A program made the translations under genes and the position numbers. Under the pieces are notes generated by a model, which saw only the letters and a program-made list of their open reading frames with translations, was not told where the DNA came from and did no database searches. Positions 38,974 through 47,320 of a DNA stretch of 64,000 bases are shown here, piece after piece. Origin of the DNA: Methanobacterium sp. UBA176 (lineage in GTDB: Archaea; Methanobacteriota; Methanobacteria; Methanobacteriales; Methanobacteriaceae); assembly GCA_002505765.1 (NCBI GenBank), contig DAVZ01000042.1, positions 25,007 through 89,006 on the forward strand. The letters are read 5' to 3'. Numbering within the stretch: position 1 is the first letter of the stretch; every line of letters starts with the position of its first letter.

Positions 38974-39675
38974 ATGAGAATGATAATTGTAGCAGGGACT
39001 CCAGGGTCAGGAAAAACTGCAGTTTTAATGCATGCATTAAAGAGTTTAAACGAAAGAAACCTGAAATCATCTGTGGTTAAGGTGGACTGCCTTTACACCG
39101 ATGACGATAAAAAATTTGCAAAAATCGGCGTTCCAACCAAAGTAGGCCTTTCGATGGATATGTGTCCAGACCATTACGCAATTTACAATACAGAGGATAT
39201 GATAAGCTGGGCTATGGAAAATGAGTCTGATTTTTTAGTTATGGAAACAGCAGGTCTCTGTCACCGCTGTGCTCCTTACACAGTGAACTGTCTTGGAGTG
39301 TGCGTAATAGATGCTACCAGCGGTCCAAACACTCCTTTAAAGGTTGGTCCTTTCTTAAGTACTGCTGATGTAGCTGTTATAACCAAAGGAGACATGATTT
39401 CCCAGGCAGAACGTGAAATATTTAGAGAAAGAGTTTTAGAAGTTAATCCTAATTGTAAAGTTATAGAGGCCAATGGTTTAAGCGGTCAGGGATGTGTTGA
39501 ACTTGCAGAAGAAATGCTTAAATCTAAAGAAGTGGCTCTTGATGAAGAAAAACTAAGGCATTCTGCACCTCTTGCAGTATGTACACTCTGCGTTGGGGAA
39601 ACAAAGGTAAATAAAAAATATCACCGTGGTATACTTCGAAGGATTGATGGTTTCCAAAAATACGAAGGCGAATAG
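38974..39675 (+). CDS. P-loop GTPase-like protein (G3E/HypB-like) with cysteine motifs
   Basis: The 233-residue protein has P-loop AGTPGSGKTAVL at about 6-17, a VMETAGLCHRCAPY switch region and a TKGDMIS base-recognition motif similar to NKxD. Cysteine pairs CHRC, then NCLGVC, and CTLCVGE suggest metal or Fe-S binding. HypB, UreG and CooC relatives use nucleotide hydrolysis to deliver metals or activate enzymes. Flanked by an ABC ATPase and an Fe-S protein, it looks like part of a metallocentre maturation set; that is inference. Confidence 0.8.
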   Translation: MRMIIVAGTPGSGKTAVLMHALKSLNERNLKSSVVKVDCLYTDDDKKFAKIGVPTKVGLSMDMCPDHYAIYNTEDMISWAMENESDFLVMETAGLCHRCAPYTVNCLGVCVIDATSGPNTPLKVGPFLSTADVAVITKGDMISQAEREIFRERVLEVNPNCKVIEANGLSGQGCVELAEEMLKSKEVALDEEKLRHSAPLAVCTLCVGETKVNKKYHRGILRRIDGFQKYEGE

Positions 39676-39703
39676 CTGCCATGTTTTTATAGAGGTATGA
39701 GAG

Positions 39704-40396
39704 ATGACAAATAGTTCTAATAACAGAGATCATCGCCAAAAAATCATTGAATTACTTCCAGGGTTTCAGTGCGGAATATGCGGCTATGCAAGGTGCGACG
39801 AATTTGTTGAAGCACTTTTAAGGAAGCAAGCTGACCTTGAAGATTGCAGATTTCTGCTTCAAGAAACATTTACCGAAAACAGGGCCGATTTAGAGGACAT
39901 ACTAAGGGAAGAGAAAATAATTCCCAAAGAAAAGAAAATAGTTGGACTCCTGGACGGATACGAGGCAGATATTATTTTAAACGCTCTTCCAAAAGAACGT
40001 TCATGTAGAGAAACCTTATTTCCTTTTACAAGGGAAAGACTTAAAGTTGGAGATATAATAAGATACAGACCTCTTGGATGCCCTATTATTCATTTTGCAG
40101 AGATACTGGAAGAAAATCACGGCTTAATCGTTGTTCATATTGTTGGCCCTTGCCACAGGCTTGATGAGGAAGCTGATTTTAAATTTAAGGATATTGGAGT
40201 TTGTATGGTGGGCGGATTTGAAGGTATAATTGAAGGAAAGCTCCCCGCAGTTGGTGAAACAGTGAGGTTCCTTCCAGGGCATTGTATGATGCAGAAGGTT
40301 CACTCAGGAGTTGTTGTGCAACTTGTAGGTAAGAGAGCAATTATTGAAGGTATTGACCTTAAAGTATGGGCTCCTCCTATTAAAGGCGAAAGATAA
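39704..40396 (+). CDS. Fe-S protein with Fe4-type cysteine motif
   Basis: The 230-residue protein begins with a four-cysteine domain near residues 18-50 (FQCGICGYARCDEFVEALL, then a downstream Cys in LEDCRFL). This resembles the 4Fe-4S domain of corrinoid protein and Rnf/Fes-type subunits. The rest forms a beta-rich domain (RYRPLGCPIIHFAE, GPCHRLDEEAD). It starts 28 bases after the GTPase-like gene and closes the comA operon. An electron-transfer or cluster-handing role is inferred. Confidence 0.75.
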   Translation: MTNSSNNRDHRQKIIELLPGFQCGICGYARCDEFVEALLRKQADLEDCRFLLQETFTENRADLEDILREEKIIPKEKKIVGLLDGYEADIILNALPKERSCRETLFPFTRERLKVGDIIRYRPLGCPIIHFAEILEENHGLIVVHIVGPCHRLDEEADFKFKDIGVCMVGGFEGIIEGKLPAVGETVRFLPGHCMMQKVHSGVVVQLVGKRAIIEGIDLKVWAPPIKGER

Positions 40397-40433
40397 TTCT
40401 ATTTATTCTGTTAAAAAATAGTTACTTCTTTAT

Positions 40434-40529
40434 CATTAACTAGATATAATATCAATCATTGCAAGAAGTAGATAAGCAGCAATGGAACAGGCAAAAACTA
40501 CATTAACTAGATATAATATCAATCATTGC
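40434..40529 (+). repeat. Two 29-base direct repeats separated by 38 bases
   Basis: The same 29 bases occur at 40434-40462 and 40501-40529 without mismatch; flanks differ at once on both sides. Unit length and 38-base spacing equal those of a one-spacer CRISPR unit, but the repeat is AT-rich, lacks the usual GAAA-type end and obvious dyad, and no cas gene is near. It lies between the Fe-S gene and the transporter gene, so a tandem regulatory site is an alternative. Confidence 0.6.
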
Positions 40530-40609
40530 CGAACTCAACTAATTTGTCAGTTGTAATTTTATTTAACTGAAATTTGGGTTGTTATTGAAAAGAAAAAAGG
40601 AAGTATTTA

Positions 40610-41470
40610 ATGGAAGTTATTCTTCAGCAAATTGCGAATATTAGTATTTTAATCTACATTGTATCAACAATGTTGTATATGGGGCTTAGTTTTTTTCCAA
40701 AACAATTTATTGTACCTTTAAAAAATAAACAGCTCATAATAAAATCATTAACTGCAAATTTCATATTGATGCCCATTATCACCTATATCATTCTCCAGTT
40801 AATTCCCCTTCAACCAGGCCTTGCAATTGGACTGGTTTTAATGACTTTAGGGGCTGGATCGCCTTTTATGCTTAAACTGGTTCAATTTATAAAGGCAGAT
40901 ATGGCATTTGCAGTTGGTTTAATGCTTATATTATCAGTTGTGACTTTAATATACTTGCCAATTATGTTATCTTTTATTTTACCTGATATTTCAGTGAATT
41001 CATCTTCCATTACCACTTCATTATTAGTTTTAATATTACTACCTTTAGCTGGTGGAACAGCTTTAAAATGGAGATATAATAATCTGGCTGAAAAAATTAA
41101 CCCCGTATTTAATCAAATATCTAACATATTCATAATATTAGTTGTAATTCTATATTTAGGACTTAATTATAAAGATTTTTTGGCAGTATTTGGTACAGGA
41201 GCAATTATAGCGGCCTTAACGTTCGTATTGTCTGGTTTTTTAATTGGGTATTTTTTAGGTGGTCCTTCACAAAATACAAAAACAGTGCTTGGCATGGGGA
41301 CTGCTATTAGAAACTCATCTGCGGCTTTTGTTGTAGCTTTAGCCAATTTCAGTGCGAAGTATGATGTTATGGCCATGATAATTGTTATTTATTTACTCAG
41401 CATAATTACCATAATGTTAATCTCTGCAGCAATTGCTAAAAAAACTGAAAAAGCTTCAACAAATGCATAG
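40610..41470 (+). CDS. Bile acid:sodium symporter (BASS)-family transporter
   Basis: The 286-residue protein has about nine to ten membrane helices. It carries the family's internal features: a first-half MTLGAGSPFMLKL and a second-half GMGTAIRNSSAAFVVAL, which correspond to the crossover-helix regions. BASS proteins move organic anions with sodium. The substrate in methanogens is unknown. AAAAAAGGAAGTATTTA precedes the ATG. The two 29-base direct repeats lie 81 bases upstream. Confidence 0.8.
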   Translation: MEVILQQIANISILIYIVSTMLYMGLSFFPKQFIVPLKNKQLIIKSLTANFILMPIITYIILQLIPLQPGLAIGLVLMTLGAGSPFMLKLVQFIKADMAFAVGLMLILSVVTLIYLPIMLSFILPDISVNSSSITTSLLVLILLPLAGGTALKWRYNNLAEKINPVFNQISNIFIILVVILYLGLNYKDFLAVFGTGAIIAALTFVLSGFLIGYFLGGPSQNTKTVLGMGTAIRNSSAAFVVALANFSAKYDVMAMIIVIYLLSIITIMLISAAIAKKTEKASTNA

Positions 41471-41544
41471 AATTGATTATATTTATATTTACATCTTATC
41501 ATCCAGAAATTATATTTTTTGATTTAATAGAAAAAAAATATTAA

Positions 41545-42429
41545 ATGATTTATAAAAATATTTTTCAATCAATCTTTAGAGTTGCAGTTATGAAAGATTC
41601 AAAATACATGGTTATGCCGGTTAAAACTGGCTACATTAAGCCGAATGAACCTTATGATGTAATCATTGACAAAGCAAAAGAATTTTTAGAAAATGGGGAT
41701 TTTCTTGTAATCTCAGAAACACCAATAGCAATATCACAGGGCAGATTGGTTGATGAGGCATTGTTTAAACCCTCTATTCTTTCTATTTTTCTTGCAGATA
41801 TATGGTCCAAATATATCTGGGGCTATCTTTTAGGGCCGCTTCTGGGTATTAAGAAAAGAACTATCAAGAATTTAAGAAATTTACCCCGTGAAGCCAGATC
41901 ACATAAAGAGGTTGTTTTAAAGTATTATGGGCTTAAACATGCATTAAAACCTGCTTCTGAGGCCGGAATTGATTTAACTAATGCCCCTGGAACTTACGTT
42001 TCACTTTTACCAGAAAATCCCCTGGAAGTTGTGGAGGACATTTCGCAAAAAATATCTAAAAATCTTGGAATGGAAGTTGTTGTGATAATAGTTGACACAG
42101 ACGTAACCTATGAACTTTTAGGAAAACAATTTACATCCTTACCCATATCTACAAGTGGAATAAAAGCTGATTTCGGAATTTTTGGATATTTTCTGGGTAG
42201 ATTTGGTAAAATTATTGGTCCTACACCTCTTGCCATTTCTAAACCTTACAACCTTCATAAAATCATGGAAATTGCTCGAATTGCTGATGAATATCAGAAC
42301 AAAAACGAATACAGTGTGAGAACTGTTTATGATATGGGAAAAGCATTTAGTGGTGAAATTGACAGTGTTACGATCAGGATGTTAAATTCAATTCAGCATA
42401 CTCCTGCAGTTATTATCAGAAAGTTATGA
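41545..42429 (+). CDS. CofE-like F420 gamma-glutamyl ligase paralogue
   Basis: The 294-residue protein (283 if a start at ATG 41590 is used, giving MKDSKYMVMPVKTGYI) resembles the F420-0:gamma-glutamyl ligase fold. It has a beta-rich start, FLVISETPIAISQGR in place of CofE's AQKIVSKAEG, and VVVIIVDTDVTYE with LPISTSGIKADFGIFGYFLGRFG. The insertion with IWSKYIWGYLLGPLLGIKKR is not typical of CofE. It is therefore a divergent paralogue whose substrate is unknown. No ribosome site is obvious at either start. Confidence 0.7.
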   Translation: MIYKNIFQSIFRVAVMKDSKYMVMPVKTGYIKPNEPYDVIIDKAKEFLENGDFLVISETPIAISQGRLVDEALFKPSILSIFLADIWSKYIWGYLLGPLLGIKKRTIKNLRNLPREARSHKEVVLKYYGLKHALKPASEAGIDLTNAPGTYVSLLPENPLEVVEDISQKISKNLGMEVVVIIVDTDVTYELLGKQFTSLPISTSGIKADFGIFGYFLGRFGKIIGPTPLAISKPYNLHKIMEIARIADEYQNKNEYSVRTVYDMGKAFSGEIDSVTIRMLNSIQHTPAVIIRKL

Positions 42430-42703
42430 CAGTCATTACCCCCAAATAAGACAATTGTTTGCTGTGATCAATATTGCTCCATCAAAATAATTAAATAGTA
42501 GTAAAACAATAATACATAGTAACATAAAAAATATGTCATTCAAATATGATGAATTTTTTAAGAAAAAATTTGGATCGAGAACTAAGTTTAAACCTATTAT
42601 TCAACCAGCACGTCATGAATATCTTATGTAACTCAAAATATATACGTCAATAAACGCCTGATCATCTTCTAACAAAAAGGATCCAAATAAAAGGAGGAAA
42701 AAA

Positions 42704-43249
42704 ATGCTTAATGTTAATGGCCCAATAACTCAAGAACAAATTAAATCTTCCCTATCCAAAGAAGGAGCAGAAATGCTCAATGAACATCTGGTTCAAAGGT
42801 TAATTTACGAAATTACTGAAGATAATGAAAACAGTATTTCCATTATTAAATGTTTATTAGAAGGTAAAATAACAGATGAAGAAATTTCTGAAGAAATCGA
42901 ATTAAGGCTTAACATTGTAAGAAAAATTCTGTATAGACTCTATGATGCTGGACTTGCAAGTTACAAAAGAAGCAAGGATCCAGAAACTCAATGGTACACA
43001 TACAGATGGAAATTCGAAAAAGACAAGGTAATCGACATTATAACCAAAAAATTCGAAGAAAATTCCAGGGAAATGGAAGAATCACTGGCATATGAAGAAG
43101 ATAACATGTTCTTTTCATGTATAAACGGATGCAGATACAAATTTGAAGAAGCATCTGAATACAACTTCGTATGTCCAGAATGTGAAAAAACCCTGGAATA
43201 TCAGGATAACTCTTCCCTAATTACAGAATTAAAGGAACAAATGAGCTAA
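42704..43249 (+). CDS. tfe: Transcription initiation factor E, alpha subunit (TFE)
   Basis: The 181-residue protein has an N-terminal winged helix (LVQRLIYEITEDNENSISII) with a second helix-turn-helix segment. It ends in a zinc ribbon formed by CINGCRYKF and CPECEKTL. TFE stabilises the open promoter complex with TBP and TFB. AAAGGAGGAAAAAA is a very strong ribosome site. About 270 bases upstream are noncoding apart from a doubtful 32-codon frame. Confidence 0.95.
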   Translation: MLNVNGPITQEQIKSSLSKEGAEMLNEHLVQRLIYEITEDNENSISIIKCLLEGKITDEEISEEIELRLNIVRKILYRLYDAGLASYKRSKDPETQWYTYRWKFEKDKVIDIITKKFEENSREMEESLAYEEDNMFFSCINGCRYKFEEASEYNFVCPECEKTLEYQDNSSLITELKEQMS

Positions 43250-43322
43250 TTTTATACTCAAGTACCACAAAAATTCTAAGAATTTTGTAGGCTAATAATT
43301 TTATTATCATGGGGCAAACATT

Positions 43323-43802
43323 TTGACTATTAAGATTTTAAAGAGTTTAAATTGCCCTGATCGTTTAATTGACCATAGCGTAGCTGTTTGTAAAAAGGCA
43401 CTTAAACTATCCTCTAATTTTGATGTAGATATTGAACTGCTGAAAACAGGTGCTTTATTCCACGATGTCGGTAGATGCAGAACAAATGGTATTGATCATG
43501 CTATGGTGGGTGCAGAGATGCTGAAAAAATTTGGATTTTCAGATGAAATCTCAAATATAGCCCTAAGACACATTGGCGCTGGAATACCAGAAGAAGAAGC
43601 CAAATTACTTGGTTTACCTCCAAACAATTACATACCCATTACTTTAGAAGAAAAAATCGTTGCGCATGCCGATAATCTGGTTCACTGGAATGTGGAAGTG
43701 AATATTGATTTTACAATTAAAAAGTGGAATGAAAAGCTTGGAGAGAAGCATCCGTCAATTACAAGGATTATTGAGCTTCATAAGGAAATATGTGGGATTT
43801 AA
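43323..43802 (+). CDS. HD-domain phosphohydrolase (TIGR00295-like)
   Basis: The 159-residue protein starts at a TTG. Metal ligands are in order: DHSVAVCKKALKLS (His), ALFHDVGRCR (the HD pair), an LRHIGAG His and VAHADNLVHW (His/Asp). This is the archaeal HDIG-type family with probable phosphohydrolase activity on nucleotides. A hairpin with CAAAAATTC-type arms lies just upstream (about 43268-43290) and may end the TFE transcript. Confidence 0.85.
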   Translation: MTIKILKSLNCPDRLIDHSVAVCKKALKLSSNFDVDIELLKTGALFHDVGRCRTNGIDHAMVGAEMLKKFGFSDEISNIALRHIGAGIPEEEAKLLGLPPNNYIPITLEEKIVAHADNLVHWNVEVNIDFTIKKWNEKLGEKHPSITRIIELHKEICGI

Positions 43803-43862
43803 GTCCTGGCAATGAAACTAATCATTTTATATTTACCAACTCTTTTCATGATTAGTGCAGAG

Positions 43863-44531
43863 TTATATCTTTTTATTAGTGCCAATCTCAGCTTTTTCGT
43901 CCTGTTTTAAGCTATTCTTGTACTCTACAAGTTCAATTTCACAACCCGGCCCTATTTTTATGTTATTTCCCCTCACAACTTTGGCCTGGGTATTCTCAAG
44001 ATAGATTTCATCTCCTTCGATGGTTTCTACAGTAAGTTCTTTACCTTGTATCATACCTTTTAAGCCTAAAAAGCCACTTTTTCCTTTTCTTTTAACTGTA
44101 ATGTTTTCGCCACCAATTTCACATGCTTTAGATGCTCCATATAAGCTGAGTTCCAGTTCACCTGCATTTAAAAGTCCTTCGATTGCAAATGTACCTTCTA
44201 TTTTGAAAACTTCAGCATTACAATCTCCATCAACACTGATACTTCCATAAGTTTCAGCCTTATCTACAGATACATTCCCCTCAATATCAGCGTTACCATA
44301 AATTTTGGCTTTTTCTGCTTCAAGATTTCCTTTAATTGAATTAGTGCCGTATATATCAACAGAATCAGCTTTTACATTGCCATTTATATCACATCGCCCA
44401 TTGATTTTCAATTTGATACAGTCCAGATCACCATCTATTCTTCCTTCTCCATTTATAATTACAGCGTTATATTTGCCTCCAGCAGAACTTGCCCGGCCAT
44501 TAATTTTCAAGTCTGTCATACCTTTTTTCAT
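43863..44531 (-). CDS. Bactofilin-like polymer-forming protein
   Basis: The 222-residue protein is built from repeating beta-strand turns with glycine (IDGDLDCIKLKINGRCDINGN, KADSVDIYGTNSIKGN, KAKIYGNADIEGN), the right-handed beta-helix pattern of bactofilins. No membrane helix or signal is present. Bactofilins polymerise into cytoskeletal filaments without nucleotide in bacteria. It follows a DUF4004 regulator gene by 12 bases, the same pairing found with the yhbD-yhbE-yhbF genes of Bacillus. This suggests a module shared with Firmicutes. Confidence 0.8.
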   Translation of the reverse strand: MKKGMTDLKINGRASSAGGKYNAVIINGEGRIDGDLDCIKLKINGRCDINGNVKADSVDIYGTNSIKGNLEAEKAKIYGNADIEGNVSVDKAETYGSISVDGDCNAEVFKIEGTFAIEGLLNAGELELSLYGASKACEIGGENITVKRKGKSGFLGLKGMIQGKELTVETIEGDEIYLENTQAKVVRGNNIKIGPGCEIELVEYKNSLKQDEKAEIGTNKKI

Positions 44532-44543
44532 AATTTCACCCCA

Positions 44544-45167
44544 TTAAGCTATTTTAATTTTTAATTCCTCGATTAAATCTGAAAGATTCATCTTTTCAAT
44601 GATTTTCATGCTTTCTTCAAAATGAATATCACAAAAACTTGAAACTAAACAGCAGCTTGAAATTCCAAGCTTACGTAAGAAAAGTAGTTCGCCGCCTTTT
44701 CCCTTGAATTTCGGATATTGATCCTCTAAAAGGTTTAGTATGATTCCTCCCTCTTCAAAATTGATTTTTCCGGATTCAAACATTTTATCCAAAATGTAGA
44801 GATGGAGCATCTTTTCGAATACATATTTTTCCGTCTCGCCTTTCTTCTGTGTGTAAAAATCAAGTGTGGTCTTGGAAACAATGTTCCTTTTCACTAATTT
44901 TTCACTTTCAAGGGTTATTTCCGTTAAATTTGGAGAAAGTATATTAGCAAGGTCGTCTAATGATAATTCTCCTTTCATGTTTTTTATCTTCTCGATTCTA
45001 TCCAGTATTCTCTCTTTTGGAAAGAACGTTTCCTGGCCTGTGAATGTAGATCTTTTAATGAACCATTCTTCAGGTATGAGATTTTTACGCTTCCAGCGGT
45101 AAAGCTGGCCGTAGGAAATTCCAGTCAATTCCAAAAGTTCTTTTTTAGAAATTAAATCCTTTTCCAT
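44544..45167 (-). CDS. YhbD/DUF4004-like MerR-type regulator
   Basis: The 207-residue protein begins with a MerR-like helix-turn-helix (LISKKELLELTGISYGQLYRWKR split as ISKKELLELTGISYGQLYRW, then KRKNLIPEEWF). An all-helical C-terminal part follows. The N-terminus matches the bacterial DUF4004 family. AAAGGAGTAATTGAA precedes the ATG. It is the first gene of a two-gene operon with the bactofilin-like gene, and a palindrome at the predicted start site suggests autoregulation. Confidence 0.82.
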   Translation of the reverse strand: MEKDLISKKELLELTGISYGQLYRWKRKNLIPEEWFIKRSTFTGQETFFPKERILDRIEKIKNMKGELSLDDLANILSPNLTEITLESEKLVKRNIVSKTTLDFYTQKKGETEKYVFEKMLHLYILDKMFESGKINFEEGGIILNLLEDQYPKFKGKGGELLFLRKLGISSCCLVSSFCDIHFEESMKIIEKMNLSDLIEELKIKIA

Positions 45168-45261
45168 TTCAATTACTCCTTTTGTGATTAGTTCTCATTG
45201 ATTATCATTAAAAACTGCGAATCTATAAATTATCATTATGTTTTTCATTTCCTCCTTTTAC

Positions 45262-45279
45262 GTAACATAACATTGTTAC
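45262..45279 (-). promoter_or_regulatory. Inverted repeat, putative operator of the DUF4004-bactofilin operon
   Basis: GTAACA and TGTTAC are separated by six bases. The site lies about 95 bases upstream of the ATG and 5-30 bases downstream of the TATA box on the minus strand, where a bound repressor would block initiation. Confidence 0.5.
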
Positions 45280-45283
45280 ATTA

Positions 45284-45293
45284 ACTATATAAG
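45284..45293 (-). promoter_or_regulatory. TATA box of the DUF4004-bactofilin operon
   Basis: On the minus strand the sequence reads GGCTTATATAGTTAA, with a good archaeal TATA core. Initiation about 25 bases downstream would fall within the palindrome at 45262-45279. The rest of the 45168-45572 gap is AT-rich with no gene seen. Confidence 0.5.
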
Positions 45294-45572
45294 CCTTTTG
45301 ATGTTCGTTACTGTAAACTGAGTTTGATGAATTTAATAAAGAGTATTACTAATTATGCGTGACTATGTTACACTGAAAAATGATTTCTATATAAAGTACA
45401 CATCAAGTTAACCTTATTTCATGAATTTATGAAGGCAAAATAGTTATTCTGGATTTCAGGCAAAAAAATAATAATTATTGTAAGCATATTTGTACTTAGA
45501 AATACAAACTACAAAAATATTCCAGATAATTCCAAGACTAATTATAATATAAACTCCAAAGGAGAAAGAATT

Positions 45573-46226
45573 TTGGATTCAAATAAAAAGAAAATAGTAA
45601 TATTTACTGGCCCTTCACTGCATCCTGAAGAAGCGTTAATGATTTTAGATGCCGATTATCATCCACCTGTTAAAAGGGGAGATATAATAACCGTTTTAAA
45701 TGACAATCCAGATATTATAGGTATTATTGACGGTGTTTTTCACCAGGATCCTGCCGTTTCCCACCGTGAAATACTTGAAGCGCTTAAAAAAGGAGTTACT
45801 GTAGTAGGTGGGGCAAGCATGGGCGCGCTTAGAGCATCTGAGCTTGATGATCTTGGAATGATAGGGATAGGATATGTATATAATCAATATAAGAAAGGTC
45901 TCATCGAATCTGACGATGATGTAGCAGTTGCTATTAATCCCGTTACTCTTGAACAGATTTCAGATCCACTGGTTAGTGTGGAATACAACTTCAAAAGAGC
46001 TTTGGATAGAAATATAATATCTGCAGAAGAACTTAATATATTAACTAAAACTGCGAAATCCATTTTCTATCCTAAAAGAACCTACACACTCATTTTAAAT
46101 ACAGCTCCAATCCATCCAGATAGAATTGCAACCATTGAAAACTTTTTAATTAGAGAAGGGATTGATATAAAAAGAGAGGATGCAATTGAAGTTGTAGAAT
46201 TCATCAGTAATTTATCAGAAAAATGA
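45573..46226 (+). CDS. tfuA: TfuA-like core protein
   Basis: A TTG start at 45573 is fixed by AAAGGAGAAAG just upstream. The 217-residue protein has the TfuA core: IVIFTGPSLHPEEA, DGVFHQDPAVSHREIL and VVGGASMGALRASEL. In Methanosarcina TfuA works with YcaO to install thioglycine in the McrA subunit of methyl-coenzyme M reductase. No ycaO is in this window. Instead, a LarE-like sulfurtransferase gene follows 33 bases on, which may be relevant to sulfur supply. Confidence 0.9.
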   Translation: MDSNKKKIVIFTGPSLHPEEALMILDADYHPPVKRGDIITVLNDNPDIIGIIDGVFHQDPAVSHREILEALKKGVTVVGGASMGALRASELDDLGMIGIGYVYNQYKKGLIESDDDVAVAINPVTLEQISDPLVSVEYNFKRALDRNIISAEELNILTKTAKSIFYPKRTYTLILNTAPIHPDRIATIENFLIREGIDIKREDAIEVVEFISNLSEK

Positions 46227-46259
46227 TTTGATGCATATAATTGAATAAAGGATGAGTTT

Positions 46260-47309
46260 ATGAATCTTGATCAGAAAATAAAAAAATTGAAGGAATATCT
46301 TAAGGACAAAAAAGTCCTGGTTGCCTTTTCGGGAGGAGCAGACAGCACACTCGTTGCCAAAATAGCAAAAGATGTATGCAGTGAAGCTGTTGCTATAACT
46401 GTAGATAATGGAGTTTTACCTCCTGATTGCATAGAGAATGCAAGAAACATTGCAGCTCAAATAGGAATTCATTATGAAGTAATTAAAGAGAATTTCATTG
46501 AAAATGAAGCTTTTAAATCCAATCAGCCTAACAGATGCTTTATCTGTAAAAAAATAATGTACAGTAAATTACAGGAAACAGCAGAAAAAAAAGGAATTGA
46601 TACTATAGTTGATGGAACAAATATCAGCGATTTACTGGAAGATCGGCCGGGAATAATGGTTAATTATGAAAAAAACATCGTTAGTCCTCTCGTTTATGCG
46701 GGATTCACCTCCGATGAGGTCAGAGATACACTTAAAAAGTTTGATATAGCTTATTCAAGCAATACAACCTGTTTTGCAACAAGAATAGCTAAATACAGCG
46801 AAATTACACTTAAAAAAATTAATAGAATAAGTTACGCCGAATCTTTAATCAAAAATATGGCAGGAGAACCTGTAAGAGTTAGAGATGACAACGATATTGC
46901 TCGGATTGAGGTTGGAAACCTGGACAAACTTTTGAATAGAGCATCTCTTAACCATATAAGTTCAGAACTTAAAGCAGTGGGTTTTAAACGAGTTACACTT
47001 GATATTAATGGATATGGAGAAGAAGAAAAAGAACTTGTAATTTATACTCCATGTAAAGATGAAAAAAACAAAATAATGTTTGAAACTGAAGTGCCTTACC
47101 AGATAGACATTAAAAAAACATGTTTTGAACTTGAAAAAATAGGATCAGTTAAATGTTCTGATGAAATGGGTATAGTAATGCTTGAAATTGATGGCAGAAA
47201 TATAACCATTTTTAGAGCAGGTAAAATTGTTGCAAGACGTGTGATTGATAAAGAAGATGCGGAAGATCTACTAATTGAAGTACTGCCCCGCATAAGAAGA
47301 TTTGTCTGA
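46260..47309 (+). CDS. LarE-like ATP-dependent sulfurtransferase with C-terminal extension
   Basis: The 349-residue protein is a PP-loop ATP pyrophosphatase. SGGADST at 24-30 binds ATP. The LarE pattern is seen in NRCFICKKIMY (C93, C96), DGTNISDLLEDRPG and SSNTTCFATRIA (C171). Three such cysteines are known in LarE-family members that bind a 4Fe-4S cluster carrying the transferred sulfide, in contrast to sacrificial single-Cys LarE. A tail of about 75 residues (from VPYQIDIKKTCFELEK) is an extra alpha/beta domain. The gene is coupled to tfuA. The acceptor is unknown. Confidence 0.85.
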   Translation: MNLDQKIKKLKEYLKDKKVLVAFSGGADSTLVAKIAKDVCSEAVAITVDNGVLPPDCIENARNIAAQIGIHYEVIKENFIENEAFKSNQPNRCFICKKIMYSKLQETAEKKGIDTIVDGTNISDLLEDRPGIMVNYEKNIVSPLVYAGFTSDEVRDTLKKFDIAYSSNTTCFATRIAKYSEITLKKINRISYAESLIKNMAGEPVRVRDDNDIARIEVGNLDKLLNRASLNHISSELKAVGFKRVTLDINGYGEEEKELVIYTPCKDEKNKIMFETEVPYQIDIKKTCFELEKIGSVKCSDEMGIVMLEIDGRNITIFRAGKIVARRVIDKEDAEDLLIEVLPRIRRFV

Positions 47310-47320
47310 AAAGAGATTAA

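Noticed and set aside
42533..42631. 32-codon frame before TFE (MSFKYDEFFKKKFGSRTKF...)
   Set aside because: No ribosome site, no known match and no continuation; kept only as a possible remnant, not annotated.
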